Below are positions 27,822 through 36,330 of a stretch of DNA of 64,000 bases, piece after piece. The notes beneath the pieces were generated by a model. That model saw only the letters and a program-made list of their open reading frames with translations. It did not search any database and had not been told where the DNA came from. The translations under genes were made by a program, and so were the position numbers. Origin of the DNA: Acidobacteriota bacterium (GTDB lineage: Bacteria > Acidobacteriota > Terriglobia > Terriglobales > Acidobacteriaceae); NCBI GenBank assembly GCA_013289765.1, contig JABCZI010000003.1:62001-126000 (forward strand). The letters are read 5' to 3'. Position 1 is the first letter of the stretch. Each line of letters begins with the position of its first letter.

Positions 27822-27887
27822 GGTAGATGCGATGACAGCCCCAGGTTACGCAAGTAACCGGGGCGTGGCATGCGCCGTGCATCTACC
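27822..27887 (+). promoter_or_regulatory. Highly structured leader upstream of the PEP-CTERM gene
   Basis: A perfect 9-bp outer stem (GGTAGATGC at 27822-27830 with GCATCTACC at 27879-27887) encloses a second stem of 11 pairs: GCCCC-a-GGTTAC, a GCAA tetraloop, and GTAACCGGGGC (27838-27864). A short GGC/GCC element lies between them. The arrangement looks like a three-way-junction RNA placed 28 bases before the ribosome site of the PEP-CTERM gene. I cannot assign it to a named riboswitch class; it lacks the conserved core of c-di-GMP type I RNAs as I know it. Confidence 0.5.
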
Positions 27888-27929
27888 AAGTCGTTCATTG
27901 GGCGACTTCGTCTTAAGGAGAAACACCGG

Positions 27930-28571
27930 GTGAGAATCACAACTTTGAAAATAGCAGCATCGGTCTTATTTGTAGCAGCGGCTCTGGCCATGGCTCCGAC
28001 GGCGTTAGCGAATTCGATCACATATAAATTAAGTTCGAATAACCTCGGGATCTCCGGCTCGGTGGGTACGGTCACCGTTACGGACACCGGCCTCAACCAG
28101 GTCACCGTCAGCATCATTATGAGCCCCGGCTACTCCGTCAAGTTGAATGGCGGAGACATTGCGTTCAACGGGACCTCTGGCCTGAAGCTCACTGCAGTGA
28201 GCGACTTCGCTGCAACTGCAGGCCTCAACACGTATGGCGGGTTAGATTTCCAACACGTCAAGACCTCTCAGAACATCAGTATGTTTGGAACCTTCGCTTT
28301 CGATTTGACCAACGTCCAGGGGCAGCCTAAGGGTGTGGTCAGCGCTGATACCGTTAGTTTTGTTCTCACTGGCACCAACCTCACCGCGAGTGAGTTTACT
28401 GGGGTTGCGATCCACTTCTGCACCGCTTCAGGCTCAAGCTGCGGACCTTACACTGGCTTCGCCAACGGTACACCAGGCACATCGCCGGTTCCCGAGCCCG
28501 GCACTCTGGGCTTGCTGGGCACTGGTTTGGTAAGTCTGGGCGGATTGGTACGCCGCCGTTTCTTGTCCTAA
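27930..28571 (+). CDS. PEP-CTERM sorting-signal protein
   Basis: Exported protein with a C-terminal PEP-CTERM tripartite signal: PVPEPGTLGLLGTGLVSLGG followed by the basic end LVRRRFLS. Such proteins are processed by an exosortase (EpsH) and are linked to exopolysaccharide production. The start GTG 27930 follows AAGGAG by nine bases and yields the signal peptide VRITTLKIAASVLFVAAALA, cleaved near ALAN. The middle is a beta-rich domain (KLSSNNLGISGSVGTVTVTD) of unknown function. No exosortase gene is in the window. Confidence 0.88.
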   Translation: MRITTLKIAASVLFVAAALAMAPTALANSITYKLSSNNLGISGSVGTVTVTDTGLNQVTVSIIMSPGYSVKLNGGDIAFNGTSGLKLTAVSDFAATAGLNTYGGLDFQHVKTSQNISMFGTFAFDLTNVQGQPKGVVSADTVSFVLTGTNLTASEFTGVAIHFCTASGSSCGPYTGFANGTPGTSPVPEPGTLGLLGTGLVSLGGLVRRRFLS

Positions 28572-28594
28572 AACTCTGCTTCGTCTGCTTGTAA

Positions 28595-28627
28595 AGACCC
28601 CGGGAGAAATCCGGGGTCTGTTTTTTT
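28595..28627 (+). terminator. Rho-independent terminator after the PEP-CTERM gene
   Basis: AGACCCCGG and CCGGGGTCT form a perfect 9-bp stem with a seven-base loop, followed by a run of seven T residues. It lies 24 bases after the PEP-CTERM stop, and also just before the stop of the convergent ypdA gene (28633). Confidence 0.93.
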
Positions 28628-28632
28628 GCGCG

Positions 28633-29688
28633 CTACTCAGCGGGTCGAAGCTTGTGCCTCAGATCGTCCGCGATTTGTTTGCCGTGGAAGCGTCCGTTCT
28701 CAATGAATATTTCGTTCGTGCTGGAGCCTGCGACGATCACCCCGGCCACATAAATCCCCGGAACATTGCTTTCGAGCGAGACCGGATCGCAGACAGGACG
28801 GCACTGATCTTCCGAGAGTTCGATGCCCATGCTGCGCAGGAAATCGTAATCAGGATGGTAGCCAATCAGGGCCAGTACAAAGTCATTCTTTAAACGGATC
28901 GGACCGCGCGGGGTGACGATGACCACATGGTCCACTCCGATTTCCTGCACAGTACTGTTGAAATACGCTTCGATATCGCCATTCTTGATGCGATTCTCGA
29001 TATCTGGCTTGATCCAGTATTTCACGTGGCGATGCAGTTGCGAGCCGCGATACACCAGCGTTACGCGAGCGCCGTGACGCCATAGATCGAGAGCGGCAAT
29101 GGCGGCTGAATTCTTACCGCCAATGACGAGAACGTCACTGTCGTAGTAGGGATGAGGCTCGCCATAGTAGTGCGAGACTTTCGGCAGATCTTCACCGGGC
29201 AGGCAAAGTTGATTGGCCAGGTCGTAATATCCTGTGGAGACCACCACTTTGCGGGTGCGATAGTCATGCGGGCGGCCCGCCCGATCGGTCGCCGTAATAC
29301 TGAAGTTTCCGTCTTCTCCCATCACCGTCTTGACCCACTCGTACTGGCGAATATCAAGCCGATAGTGTTCCGAAACTTTGCGGTAATACTCGAGAGCTTC
29401 TTCGCGCGTTGGCTTTTGATGGGCTGTGGTGAATGGGATCTCACCGATTTCGAGCAACTCGGGCGTGGTGAAAAACAGCATTCCTGCCGGATAGTGAAAC
29501 AGAGAATTCACCAGGCAGCCTTTATCGACCACGATTACGTTGAGGCCAATCTTTTGCGCCTCGATGGCGCAGGCCAGACCGGTGGGGCCGGCTCCAATCA
29601 CAAGAACGTCGGTTTGCATCTCAGGGTCCGGACGAACCTCGGCCTTGGGCAGAGTTTCAGTAGCGTCAGTAGTGAGAAGGTTGGGCAT
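28633..29688 (-). CDS. ypdA: YpdA-type FAD/NAD(P) disulfide reductase (bacillithiol reductase-like)
   Basis: Two-dinucleotide-fold flavoprotein resembling thioredoxin reductase but without its CxxC motif. FAD-binding VLVIGAGPTGLACAIEAQ lies near residue 27, the YpdA-like sequence GCLVNSLFHYPAGMLFFTTPELLEIG follows, NAD(P)-binding VLVIGGKNSAAIAALDLW lies near 185, and GIYVAGVIVAGSSTNEIFIENGR near the C-terminus. In Firmicutes YpdA reduces oxidised bacillithiol; many Acidobacteria also are thought to make bacillithiol. The bshABC genes are not in this window. Confidence 0.88.
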   Translation of the reverse strand: MPNLLTTDATETLPKAEVRPDPEMQTDVLVIGAGPTGLACAIEAQKIGLNVIVVDKGCLVNSLFHYPAGMLFFTTPELLEIGEIPFTTAHQKPTREEALEYYRKVSEHYRLDIRQYEWVKTVMGEDGNFSITATDRAGRPHDYRTRKVVVSTGYYDLANQLCLPGEDLPKVSHYYGEPHPYYDSDVLVIGGKNSAAIAALDLWRHGARVTLVYRGSQLHRHVKYWIKPDIENRIKNGDIEAYFNSTVQEIGVDHVVIVTPRGPIRLKNDFVLALIGYHPDYDFLRSMGIELSEDQCRPVCDPVSLESNVPGIYVAGVIVAGSSTNEIFIENGRFHGKQIADDLRHKLRPAE

Positions 29689-29791
29689 GCGATTTAGTGA
29701 CGGTCGGGCGCACGACGTGGGGCGAGGACGTCAGAAACCGATGATTTTAGCATGCGGGCGTGAATACTCTTGCTGGGAAAACGCCGCGAAA

Positions 29792-30118
29792 CTAATACGG
29801 GGCGTTCTCTGCCGCAAACGAGGCAGGGCGGACCTCGCGCTCGATCGTGCGTGACAGCTTGTCATGCGCAATTTCGAGATCATAGGTCGATTGAAGATTC
29901 AGCCAAAAGCCAGCGCTGGTATTGAAGTACCGTGCCAGCCGCAAAGCCGTATCCGCGGTAACGCCACGGCGTTCATGGACTATCTCTGCCACACGCGTTA
30001 CCGGAACGCGAAGATCGAGCGCCAACCGGTTCATGCTGAGCCGGAGCGGCTCCATGAACTCGACGCGGAGAATCTCGCCGGGATGGATGGGGGGGAGAAG
30101 TTTTTGAGATTTGGCCAT
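29792..30118 (-). CDS. higA: HigA-type antitoxin (XRE family)
   Basis: Antitoxin of a type II module; binds the toxin and represses the operon by its helix-turn-helix. The family start is intact: LPPIHPGEILRVEFMEPLRL, then the HTH segment NRLALDLRVPVTRVAEIVHE and DTALRLARYFNTSAGFWLNLQ. ATG 30118 has GGAG eight bases upstream and fits the family N-terminus; 14 upstream codons are read through. The toxin gene lies 67 bases upstream, in the toxin-first order normal for higBA. Confidence 0.9.
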   Translation of the reverse strand: MAKSQKLLPPIHPGEILRVEFMEPLRLSMNRLALDLRVPVTRVAEIVHERRGVTADTALRLARYFNTSAGFWLNLQSTYDLEIAHDKLSRTIEREVRPASFAAENAPY

Positions 30119-30185
30119 GAATAATGCTCCTGTTGAACCTATTTTGCGACGCTGTACCACGATGCTGGCTACAACTCCCTAGTGA

Positions 30186-30458
30186 TTAATCGACAATCTC
30201 AACATTGTGCGCATTTCCATCGCGCCAGACGAAGCAAAGGCTCCATTGGTCGTTGATAGGGATGCTATGTTGCCCTTTCCGGCCGCCGTGTAGTGCTTCC
30301 AAGCGGTTCCCCGGGGGCGCAGCTAAATCGCGCAACTCGGTTGCACTGTCCAACTGTCTCAGCTTTCTGCGTCCGATTCGCTCGATGGCTTGAAACCGTC
30401 GGACCGAGTGCCTATTGTGAAGCCGTTCGGTTTCGGCGCCGCGGAACGACTTAATCAC
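30186..30458 (-). CDS. higB: HigB/RelE-type toxin
   Basis: Ribosome-dependent mRNA interferase fold. Characteristic segments are IKSFRGAETERLHN, the LRDLAAPPGNRLEALHGGRKGQHSIPIND core, and QWSLCFVWRDGNAHNVEIVD at the end, which carries the basic and aromatic residues of the RelE active site. Ninety residues is usual. Start GTG 30458 is family-consistent though without a clear ribosome site. Operon with higA. Confidence 0.9.
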   Translation of the reverse strand: MIKSFRGAETERLHNRHSVRRFQAIERIGRRKLRQLDSATELRDLAAPPGNRLEALHGGRKGQHSIPINDQWSLCFVWRDGNAHNVEIVD

Positions 30459-30578
30459 TCGTTCAGTATATTCTGTCTAGCGTTTAACGTAAAACGGTAA
30501 AGAGCTTTCCCTGGGGCCTTATTCACGCTTGCTATAATTCTTGGTTCTTCAGTCCCTTTGGATCAGGTCGGAGATACT

Positions 30579-31988
30579 ATGGCTGCCTCTACAGAATATT
30601 CCGCGCACACCCGCACCGAATCCGACAGCATGGGAAAGATCGAGGTCCCGGCCAACGTCTACTGGGGCGCGCAGACGCAGCGCTCGCTTCTGCATTTCAA
30701 CATTGGGCGCGACACCATGCCCCCGGAATTGATTCACGCGTTCGGCATCCTCAAGAAAGCTTGTGCGCTGGTGAATCAGGATTTGGGTAAGCTGCCGGCG
30801 GATAAGGCGAAGCTCATAGCACAGGCAGCCGACGAGGTGATTGCTGGCAAGCTGGACGATCAGTTTCCGTTGCGCGTCTGGCAAACCGGAAGCGGCACGC
30901 AGACCAACATGAACGTGAACGAAGTCATCTCGAATCGCGCGATTGAGATTGCGGGCGGCGAGATGGGATCGAAGAAGCCGGTTCATCCTAATGACGACGT
31001 GAACATGTCGCAATCGTCGAACGACACGTTTCCTGCGGCGATGCACATCGCGGCGGCGGATCGGGTGAAGAACACGCTGATTCCGGCGATCAAAAGCGTA
31101 CACGACGCGATTGCGGCCAAGGCGAAGGAATTTCATGATGTAGTCAAGATCGGCCGTACCCATTTGCAGGATGCTGTCCCTTTGACCTTTGGGCAGGAGT
31201 TTGGTGGTTGGGCTGCACTGCTGGAGCGCGACATCAAGCGCCTGGAACAAGTGTTGGAAGGACTTTACGATTTAGCCATAGGCGGAACCGCAGTCGGGAC
31301 CGGTCTGAACACGCATCCCGAGTTCGCGGAGCGCGCCGCAAAAAAGATTGCCGAACTCACCGGACTTCCCTTCCGCTCGCATGGCAACAAGTTTGCGGCG
31401 TTGTCGGCGCACGACGAGATTGTATTTGCGCAAGGCGCGATGGAGACGCTGGCCGCTTCTCTCATGAAGATTTCGAACGACATCCGCTGGCTCGCTTCGG
31501 GTCCGCGTTGCGGATTGGGTGAGATTTCCATTCCAGAAAACGAACCCGGATCTTCGATCATGCCGGGCAAAGTGAATCCGACGCAGGCTGAGGCGATGAC
31601 GATGGTGTGCGTGCAGGTTCACGGCGCCACCGCCGCGGTGGGGATGGCTGGTTCGCAGGGCAACTTCGAACTCAACGTTTACAAGCCGGTAATCATTTAT
31701 AACTTTCTGCACTCGGTCACTCTGATCGCAGATGCTTGCCACGGCTATGTGGAATACATGATCGAGGGGATCGAGGTTGATCGCGCCAAAGTTGATTGGT
31801 ACGTGAAAAACTCGCTGATGCTGGTGACGGCGTTGGCGCCGAAACTTGGTTATGACAAGGCCGCGCAGATCGCCCACACTGCGCACGTTGAACACAGCAG
31901 CCTGCGCGAGGCGGCCCTGAAGCTGGGCTACCTTACGGGCGAGGAATTTGATCAGTTGGTAAAGCCGGAGAGGATGACGCGGCCGTGA
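30579..31988 (+). CDS. fumC: Fumarate hydratase class II
   Basis: Iron-independent tetrameric fumarase of the TCA cycle. Diagnostic regions are [16 protein letters not shown], the [20 protein letters not shown] block, [18 protein letters not shown] and the fumarate lyase signature [16 protein letters not shown] 30579 has CGGAG six bases upstream and removes seven codons of the longer TTG frame. A TATAAT (30534-30539) lies upstream without a good -35. The gene is bracketed by higBA and mazEF. Confidence 0.96.
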   Translation: MAASTEYSAHTRTESDSMGKIEVPANVYWGAQTQRSLLHFNIGRDTMPPELIHAFGILKKACALVNQDLGKLPADKAKLIAQAADEVIAGKLDDQFPLRVWQTGSGTQTNMNVNEVISNRAIEIAGGEMGSKKPVHPNDDVNMSQSSNDTFPAAMHIAAADRVKNTLIPAIKSVHDAIAAKAKEFHDVVKIGRTHLQDAVPLTFGQEFGGWAALLERDIKRLEQVLEGLYDLAIGGTAVGTGLNTHPEFAERAAKKIAELTGLPFRSHGNKFAALSAHDEIVFAQGAMETLAASLMKISNDIRWLASGPRCGLGEISIPENEPGSSIMPGKVNPTQAEAMTMVCVQVHGATAAVGMAGSQGNFELNVYKPVIIYNFLHSVTLIADACHGYVEYMIEGIEVDRAKVDWYVKNSLMLVTALAPKLGYDKAAQIAHTAHVEHSSLREAALKLGYLTGEEFDQLVKPERMTRP

Positions 31989-32071
31989 GGTGGGCGACGT
32001 ACGGGCGTATATACATGGTAGATCATTAGATGTATACTATGTGTCTACACGATCCCGGGTTGGAGATTTAC

Positions 32072-32320
32072 ATGCCAAAGGCACAAGTAGCGAGGTGGGG
32101 GAACAGTCTGGCGGTCCGTATTCCTAAGGCCGTGGCCGAACAAGCTCGTCTGCAAGAAGGTGATGCGATTGTGATCGAAGCTTTGAAAGGGCACATCGTA
32201 TTGCGCCCTGCCGAGCGGATTCCGACCCTGGAAGAACTCGTGGCGCAGATCACTCCAGAGAACCGTCACAAGGAGACCGACTGGGGACCTGACGTCGGGA
32301 AGGAAATCGTGGAATGGTAA
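32072..32320 (+). CDS. mazE: MazE-type antitoxin (AbrB/SpoVT fold)
   Basis: Swapped-hairpin DNA-binding antitoxin. The start MPKAQVARWGNSLAVRIPKAV and the LQEGDAIVIEAL strand are classic; the C-terminal part (LEELVAQITPENRHKETDW) is the toxin-binding tail. ATG 32072 has GGAG seven bases upstream; an earlier in-frame ATG at 32030 is unlikely. The mazF start codon lies inside the last codons of this gene. Confidence 0.92.
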   Translation: MPKAQVARWGNSLAVRIPKAVAEQARLQEGDAIVIEALKGHIVLRPAERIPTLEELVAQITPENRHKETDWGPDVGKEIVEW

Positions 32321-32655
32321 GGCCGTACGCGCCAGATGCTGGCGATATTGTGTGGCTGAACTTCGATCCCCAGGCAGGCCGTGAACAAGGTAGACGCCGT
32401 CCCGCCCTCGTGTTGACCGATCTCGCCTACAATCGCGCCAGCGGCCTGGCTGTGGTTTGTCCGCTTACGAGCCGCAGGAAGCCTTATGCCTTCGCACTTC
32501 CGGTGGTGGTTGACAAAGTTGAAGGAGCGGTTCTCGTTGATCACATCAAGAGTGTGGACTTAGAAGCGCGGGACGTGAAGTTTCACTCGCGCGCGGATCC
32601 GGCGTTGCTGAATCGAGTCCGTAGTTACATTGGAGTTTTACTGCATATTCGCTAA
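32314..32655 (+). CDS. mazF: MazF-type endoribonuclease toxin
   Basis: Sequence-specific mRNA interferase. Conserved parts are GDIVWLNFDPQAGREQGRRR, PALVLTDLAYN, VVCPLTSRRKPYAFALPVVV, and DHIKSVDLEARDVKF near the C-terminus. The arginine after the GREQ..RRPALV segment is the catalytic candidate. The gene overlaps mazE by seven bases, so toxin synthesis is coupled to antitoxin synthesis. Confidence 0.93.
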   Translation: MVRPYAPDAGDIVWLNFDPQAGREQGRRRPALVLTDLAYNRASGLAVVCPLTSRRKPYAFALPVVVDKVEGAVLVDHIKSVDLEARDVKFHSRADPALLNRVRSYIGVLLHIR

Positions 32656-32671
32656 CGCGGCCCACACCCCC

Positions 32672-33631
32672 CTACGACGGCTCAACCAGTTCGGTTTCCG
32701 AAGTCAGCTGGGCGGAATTCGCCTGCTTTGGCGTAGTCGTGATGACCACTACACTTACTAGCACTAGGAATGTTCCCAGGACTGTGCGCGCTCCTATCGC
32801 TTCCCCGCCGAGAAAATATCCGACCAGAACAGCCACCGCAGGATTCACGTACGCGTAGGTTCCAACTTTGGTGGGAGACTCATGGTGTAGAAGCCAGACA
32901 TAGGCAGTGAAACCGATGATCGAGCCGGCGACTATGAGGTACACGAGGGCGAGCCACGCGTGAGACGAGACGGCCTGCGCGTGGAAACCTCTGAACTCGC
33001 CCAGCAGGGCGGCGGCCACAGCCAAAAGAATTCCTCCGGCAAGCATCTGCGATCCCGAACTCATGACCTTCGATGCGGGCAGAGGGATCTTGCGGGTTAG
33101 CACCGCGGCCAGAGACCAGGAGATTGACGCCACAACCAGGGCAAGGGCTCCATGCGTGTCAATTGGGGCGTCACCAAGATTTACGGAATGGCTTACCAGC
33201 ACGGCTACTCCGGCAAGGCCGACCAGCAGCGCGACTCCCAGACGGAGGGTGAGTTTCTGCGTACGCAGGATGAGAATCTCCGCCAGCGCCATGAAGGCTG
33301 GGATGGTCGCCATCATGACTGCAGCAATGCCTGAGGGCACACGCTGCTCGGCCCAGAAGAGCAGGCCGTAATCCAGCACAAAGATCAGCAGCCCCAGCAA
33401 CGAGGCGGATGCCCATTCGCGACGAGTGGGTGAGGGCGTCCCGCGCGCGCGCAGCCAGGCATAAAGCACAATTCCCGCCGTGAAGAACCGCATTGCCGCG
33501 AACACGAACGGCGGGACCTCGTGCACTCCAACGCGAATCGCCAGGAACGTCGACCCCCAGACGAAATAAATGATGGCGAAAGCCAGCAGAACCTTCCAGA
33601 GGTGAGGGCGGGGAGTTGCTTCCATTGGCAT
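32672..33631 (-). CDS. EamA/DMT-family transporter
   Basis: Ten-span drug/metabolite transporter with two EamA repeats. Repeat 1 starts IIYFVWGSTFLAIRVGVHEV and includes LLFWAEQRVPSGIAAVMMAT; repeat 2 starts ALVVASISWSLAAVLTRKI and ends with GTYAYVNPAVAVLVGYFLGG. Members export amino acids or metabolites, but the substrate is not readable. Convergent with mazF, 16 bases apart. ATG 33625 is an alternative start. Confidence 0.9.
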   Translation of the reverse strand: MPMEATPRPHLWKVLLAFAIIYFVWGSTFLAIRVGVHEVPPFVFAAMRFFTAGIVLYAWLRARGTPSPTRREWASASLLGLLIFVLDYGLLFWAEQRVPSGIAAVMMATIPAFMALAEILILRTQKLTLRLGVALLVGLAGVAVLVSHSVNLGDAPIDTHGALALVVASISWSLAAVLTRKIPLPASKVMSSGSQMLAGGILLAVAAALLGEFRGFHAQAVSSHAWLALVYLIVAGSIIGFTAYVWLLHHESPTKVGTYAYVNPAVAVLVGYFLGGEAIGARTVLGTFLVLVSVVVITTTPKQANSAQLTSETELVEPS

Positions 33632-33755
33632 CGAGGGGGTCCGTGAAAGTTGAGAACGCTTTTCTTTAGAGACCGATTTTCCTTAGATCAACGGCGATGC
33701 ACCGCGGAGGCAATTTTTAATCATGAGAGGTCGCAGAGGTTCTCGGCGTGAAAAC

Positions 33756-34226
33756 TTATTTCTTCAGCAGGCTGGTATGGCTGGCGACGCATTGCCAGCG
33801 GCCTTCGGTGTATACCCAGGTATCGGTGAAGCGGCCGAAGTGCTCGTAAGGCTTGAGCTGATAGGAGCCCTTGGTACGATAAGTGCCCACCACCACAGCG
33901 GAGTCGGCATACATGCTGACTTTTAGGTCCTGAATGCTCAGGCTGCTGAGATTGAATTGGGGATCTCTGATATCGGCGAGGAACTTGGCCTTGTCGCTGA
34001 CTTCGCCGTCGTACTCAGTATTGACGAATTCGCTGCCGATCATGGCATCGAGGGCGCGGGCGTCGCGATTTACCTGGGCTTCATTCCACAGGTGCTCCAT
34101 CACCAGGAGTTTGGCTTGCTGAGAATCGTCTTTCGACTTCTGGGCCGCCGCCTGCCCCATGAAAGCGAGAGCCAGCAGAAGACAGCAGCATGTGGCACGA
34201 GGCATGGCTTTGGTTCGTCCGCTCAT
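33756..34226 (-). CDS. Secreted NTF2-like (DUF4440) protein
   Basis: A signal peptide (MPRATCCCLLLALAFMGQAAAQ) precedes a SnoaL/DUF4440 cone fold: LLVMEHLWNEAQVNRDARAL, FVNTEYDGEVSDKAKFLADI, VVVGTYRTKG and the C-terminal FTDTWVYTEGRWQCVASHTS. These proteins bind small ligands or are catalytic in some families; function here is unknown. The frame is open to 34403, but ATG 34226 or 34205 gives a normal signal sequence. Confidence 0.78.
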   Translation of the reverse strand: MSGRTKAMPRATCCCLLLALAFMGQAAAQKSKDDSQQAKLLVMEHLWNEAQVNRDARALDAMIGSEFVNTEYDGEVSDKAKFLADIRDPQFNLSSLSIQDLKVSMYADSAVVVGTYRTKGSYQLKPYEHFGRFTDTWVYTEGRWQCVASHTSLLKK

Positions 34227-34448
34227 CCCCACGTGAGGCGGACGCTGCGAGAACGTAGCAGTGGAGTATGGGTTGGCGCTACTGAAATTTCGGAGAGAAG
34301 CGTTACGAACGTCATGAAGGGAGTCCGGCCACCCGCTTAAGTACCTCGGGGGCTGGATCATGAAGGGTTGCTCATCGCAGCGCTGGAAGCGCTGCGCCGC
34401 CAAAATTGAAAGGCCACGCAGAACGTGCCGGCGTAAAAGCGGCTACCG

Positions 34449-35447
34449 CTAGTAGGCCCAGCGCAGCAGCGCGGCGCCTACGGTGAAGCCCGCGCCCACC
34501 GAGGCCATCAGCACCAGGCTTCCCTTCTTCAACTTGCCATCTTCGACCGCCGTGTTCATGGCCAGCGGGATCGTGCCCGCGGTAGTGTTGCCATAGCGCT
34601 CGATGTTCACGACAACACTTTCCGGACGCAGTCCAAGACGATCCGCCGTGGCGTTGATGATGCGAAGGTTAGCTTGATGCGGGATAAAAGCATCGATGTC
34701 GGAACCCTTCAGGCCATTGCGTTCAAGCAATTTCAGGCAGGTTTCAGTCTGCTTGCGCACGGCGAACTTGAAGACCTGTTGGCCGTCCTGATGAACGTAA
34801 TGCATTTTTTTATCAACCGTCTCATGAGATGACGGATTGAGGCTACCCCCGGCGGGCATTTGCAGGAAGCATCCGCCTGAGCCATCGACTTCATGGATGA
34901 AGTCAATCAGACCGACAGATTCGTCCTCGGCCGGCTCAAGAATCACTGCGCCCGCGCCGTCGCCGAAGATAACGCAGGTAGCCCGGTCGGTGTAATCGAT
35001 AATCGAGGACATTACATCGGCGCCGATCACAAGCACACGCTTATGCGCGCCCGTGCCAATAAATTGTGCGCCCGTTTGCACCGCGTAGAGAAATGCGGAG
35101 CAGGCGGCGGAAAGATCGAAGCCCCAAACTCCCGTCGCGCCGAGTTTCTGCTGAACCAGGCAGGCGGTCGAAGGAAACAACATGTCAGGGGTGACGGTGC
35201 CGACAATAATGGCATCCAGATCGCTTGCCGCCAAGCCGCGCTTAGCCAGCGCTTTCTTGGCGGCTTCGACCGCTAAATCACTGGTGGCGACACCTTTATC
35301 GACCACATGCCTTTCGCGGATACCGACGCGGCTAAGAATCCAATCATTGGTGGTATCGACCATTTTTTCCAGATCGGCGTTGGTCAGTAGACGAGGTGGC
35401 ACATAAGTCCCGAGAGCGCTGATCTTTGCGCGGATAGGTTTCGTCAA
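34449..35447 (-). CDS. fabH: 3-oxoacyl-ACP synthase III
   Basis: Starts fatty acid synthesis by condensing acetyl-CoA (or a branched acyl-CoA) with malonyl-ACP. The catalytic triad is present: C116 in LSAACSAF, H257 in PHQANLRI and N287 in [11 protein letters not shown]. Length 332 is typical. The start is TTG at 35447, supported by AGGAG seven bases upstream. It stands apart from other fab genes, so one cannot say which chain starter it uses. Confidence 0.95.
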   Translation of the reverse strand: MTKPIRAKISALGTYVPPRLLTNADLEKMVDTTNDWILSRVGIRERHVVDKGVATSDLAVEAAKKALAKRGLAASDLDAIIVGTVTPDMLFPSTACLVQQKLGATGVWGFDLSAACSAFLYAVQTGAQFIGTGAHKRVLVIGADVMSSIIDYTDRATCVIFGDGAGAVILEPAEDESVGLIDFIHEVDGSGGCFLQMPAGGSLNPSSHETVDKKMHYVHQDGQQVFKFAVRKQTETCLKLLERNGLKGSDIDAFIPHQANLRIINATADRLGLRPESVVVNIERYGNTTAGTIPLAMNTAVEDGKLKKGSLVLMASVGAGFTVGAALLRWAY

Positions 35448-35595
35448 TGAAAGCTCCTGAGTATGAGACTCAGTATTTTGCAGGATTGGAGGGCAGAATG
35501 TCTAACCGGCTTCTCTATGCTGATCAGCAAGAGCTTCTGAAAGAAGTCGAAAAGACGGATATGGAGTTCGCTTCCTTCGCTTTTGCCCGCCGCAC

Positions 35596-35868
35596 TCAGG
35601 CAATGCGAAGAGATTCATGGGACATCCACTCCCGAATAAAATTAGGACACGAAATCAGGTCAAATACGTAGCCTTCTCCACGCATGAGATAAAGCAGGCC
35701 GGCGCGATCCATTTCCTCCAGATTTGCGAGGTCGAGCAATACCCACAACTCGCATGCACTTGCTGTTTGCACCAGTTGATCAAGATAAGAAAGATGGCCT
35801 TGAAATAATTTTCCAGCGACGCGAATCGTAACCTCAGGAGTATTCGAGATCGATGAAGCTTTTCGCAT
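35596..35868 (-). CDS. STAS-domain protein (anti-sigma-factor-antagonist-like)
   Basis: ATG 35868 is preceded by a strong GGAGGTG site. The product of about 90 residues reads as a STAS fold: VTIRVAGKLFQGHLSYLDQL, LWVLLDLANLEEMDRAGLLY and MRGEGYVFDLISCPNFIREW. In SpoIIAA-type proteins a serine or threonine in the DxSGxxxL loop is phosphorylated; here the loop reads EMDRAGLL with arginine at that place, so phospho-switching is doubtful. No anti-sigma kinase is nearby. Confidence 0.7.
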   Translation of the reverse strand: MRKASSISNTPEVTIRVAGKLFQGHLSYLDQLVQTASACELWVLLDLANLEEMDRAGLLYLMRGEGYVFDLISCPNFIREWMSHESLRIA

Positions 35869-36043
35869 TTCACCTCCATTGGCGGAGCAAATGAATTCTC
35901 GCCCCTGCATATGAATAAATAACGCTCACGATGCGGTCTCTTGCGCAAAGAGTGGTAAAGGAGATGTAAAGATTTATAAGGGGTGTCCGGAGCGCTTGCT
36001 TCGCAAACAGGGCGGCGGGGCCGACTAAGGAAAAATATTTAAG

Positions 36044-36146
36044 CCAGGCACCGGGAACCCACTGCACACGCAAGAGCCCGTTACCGTTGCTTCCTTCCGG
36101 ACCTGGCGGGGTTGGCGAGAGTACGTCGCGTGAGACCGATGCCTGA
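36044..36146 (-). ncRNA. ffs: Signal recognition particle RNA (4.5S, small bacterial type)
   Basis: Read on the minus strand, the sequence contains the invariant AGGTCCGGAAGGAAGCA loop that binds Ffh. The ends pair perfectly over ten bases (CAGGCATCGG at 36136-36145 with CCGGTGCCTG at 36045-36054, one G-U), giving a hairpin of about 103 bases, the usual bacterial size. Open frames crossing it are accidental, and this also rules out the far upstream start of the transglutaminase gene. Confidence 0.95.
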
Positions 36147-36330
36147 CCTGAATCATTCTAGCAAACCTGAGCTCGGACCCATTGCGAGCGCCTCGTCTGA
36201 CAACACTGCGCAAAAGACAAGTGACTTTCGGTGCAAGAAAAGTGCAGGAAGGTCTTCCCTTCCTGATGGAAGTTGTCGAACAATAGAAGATCAACACCAA
36301 GTTCGCGGCGGAGAGCCCCGCCGCAAGTCG

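Noticed and set aside
35447-35671. 74-codon plus-strand frame between fabH and the STAS gene
   Set aside because: Overlaps the 3' end of the STAS gene on the other strand, lacks a ribosome site and resembles no family.
36112-36330. N-terminal extension of the transglutaminase protein
   Set aside because: Overlaps the SRP RNA and reads as non-conserved polar sequence; the ATG at 36331 matches the family start.
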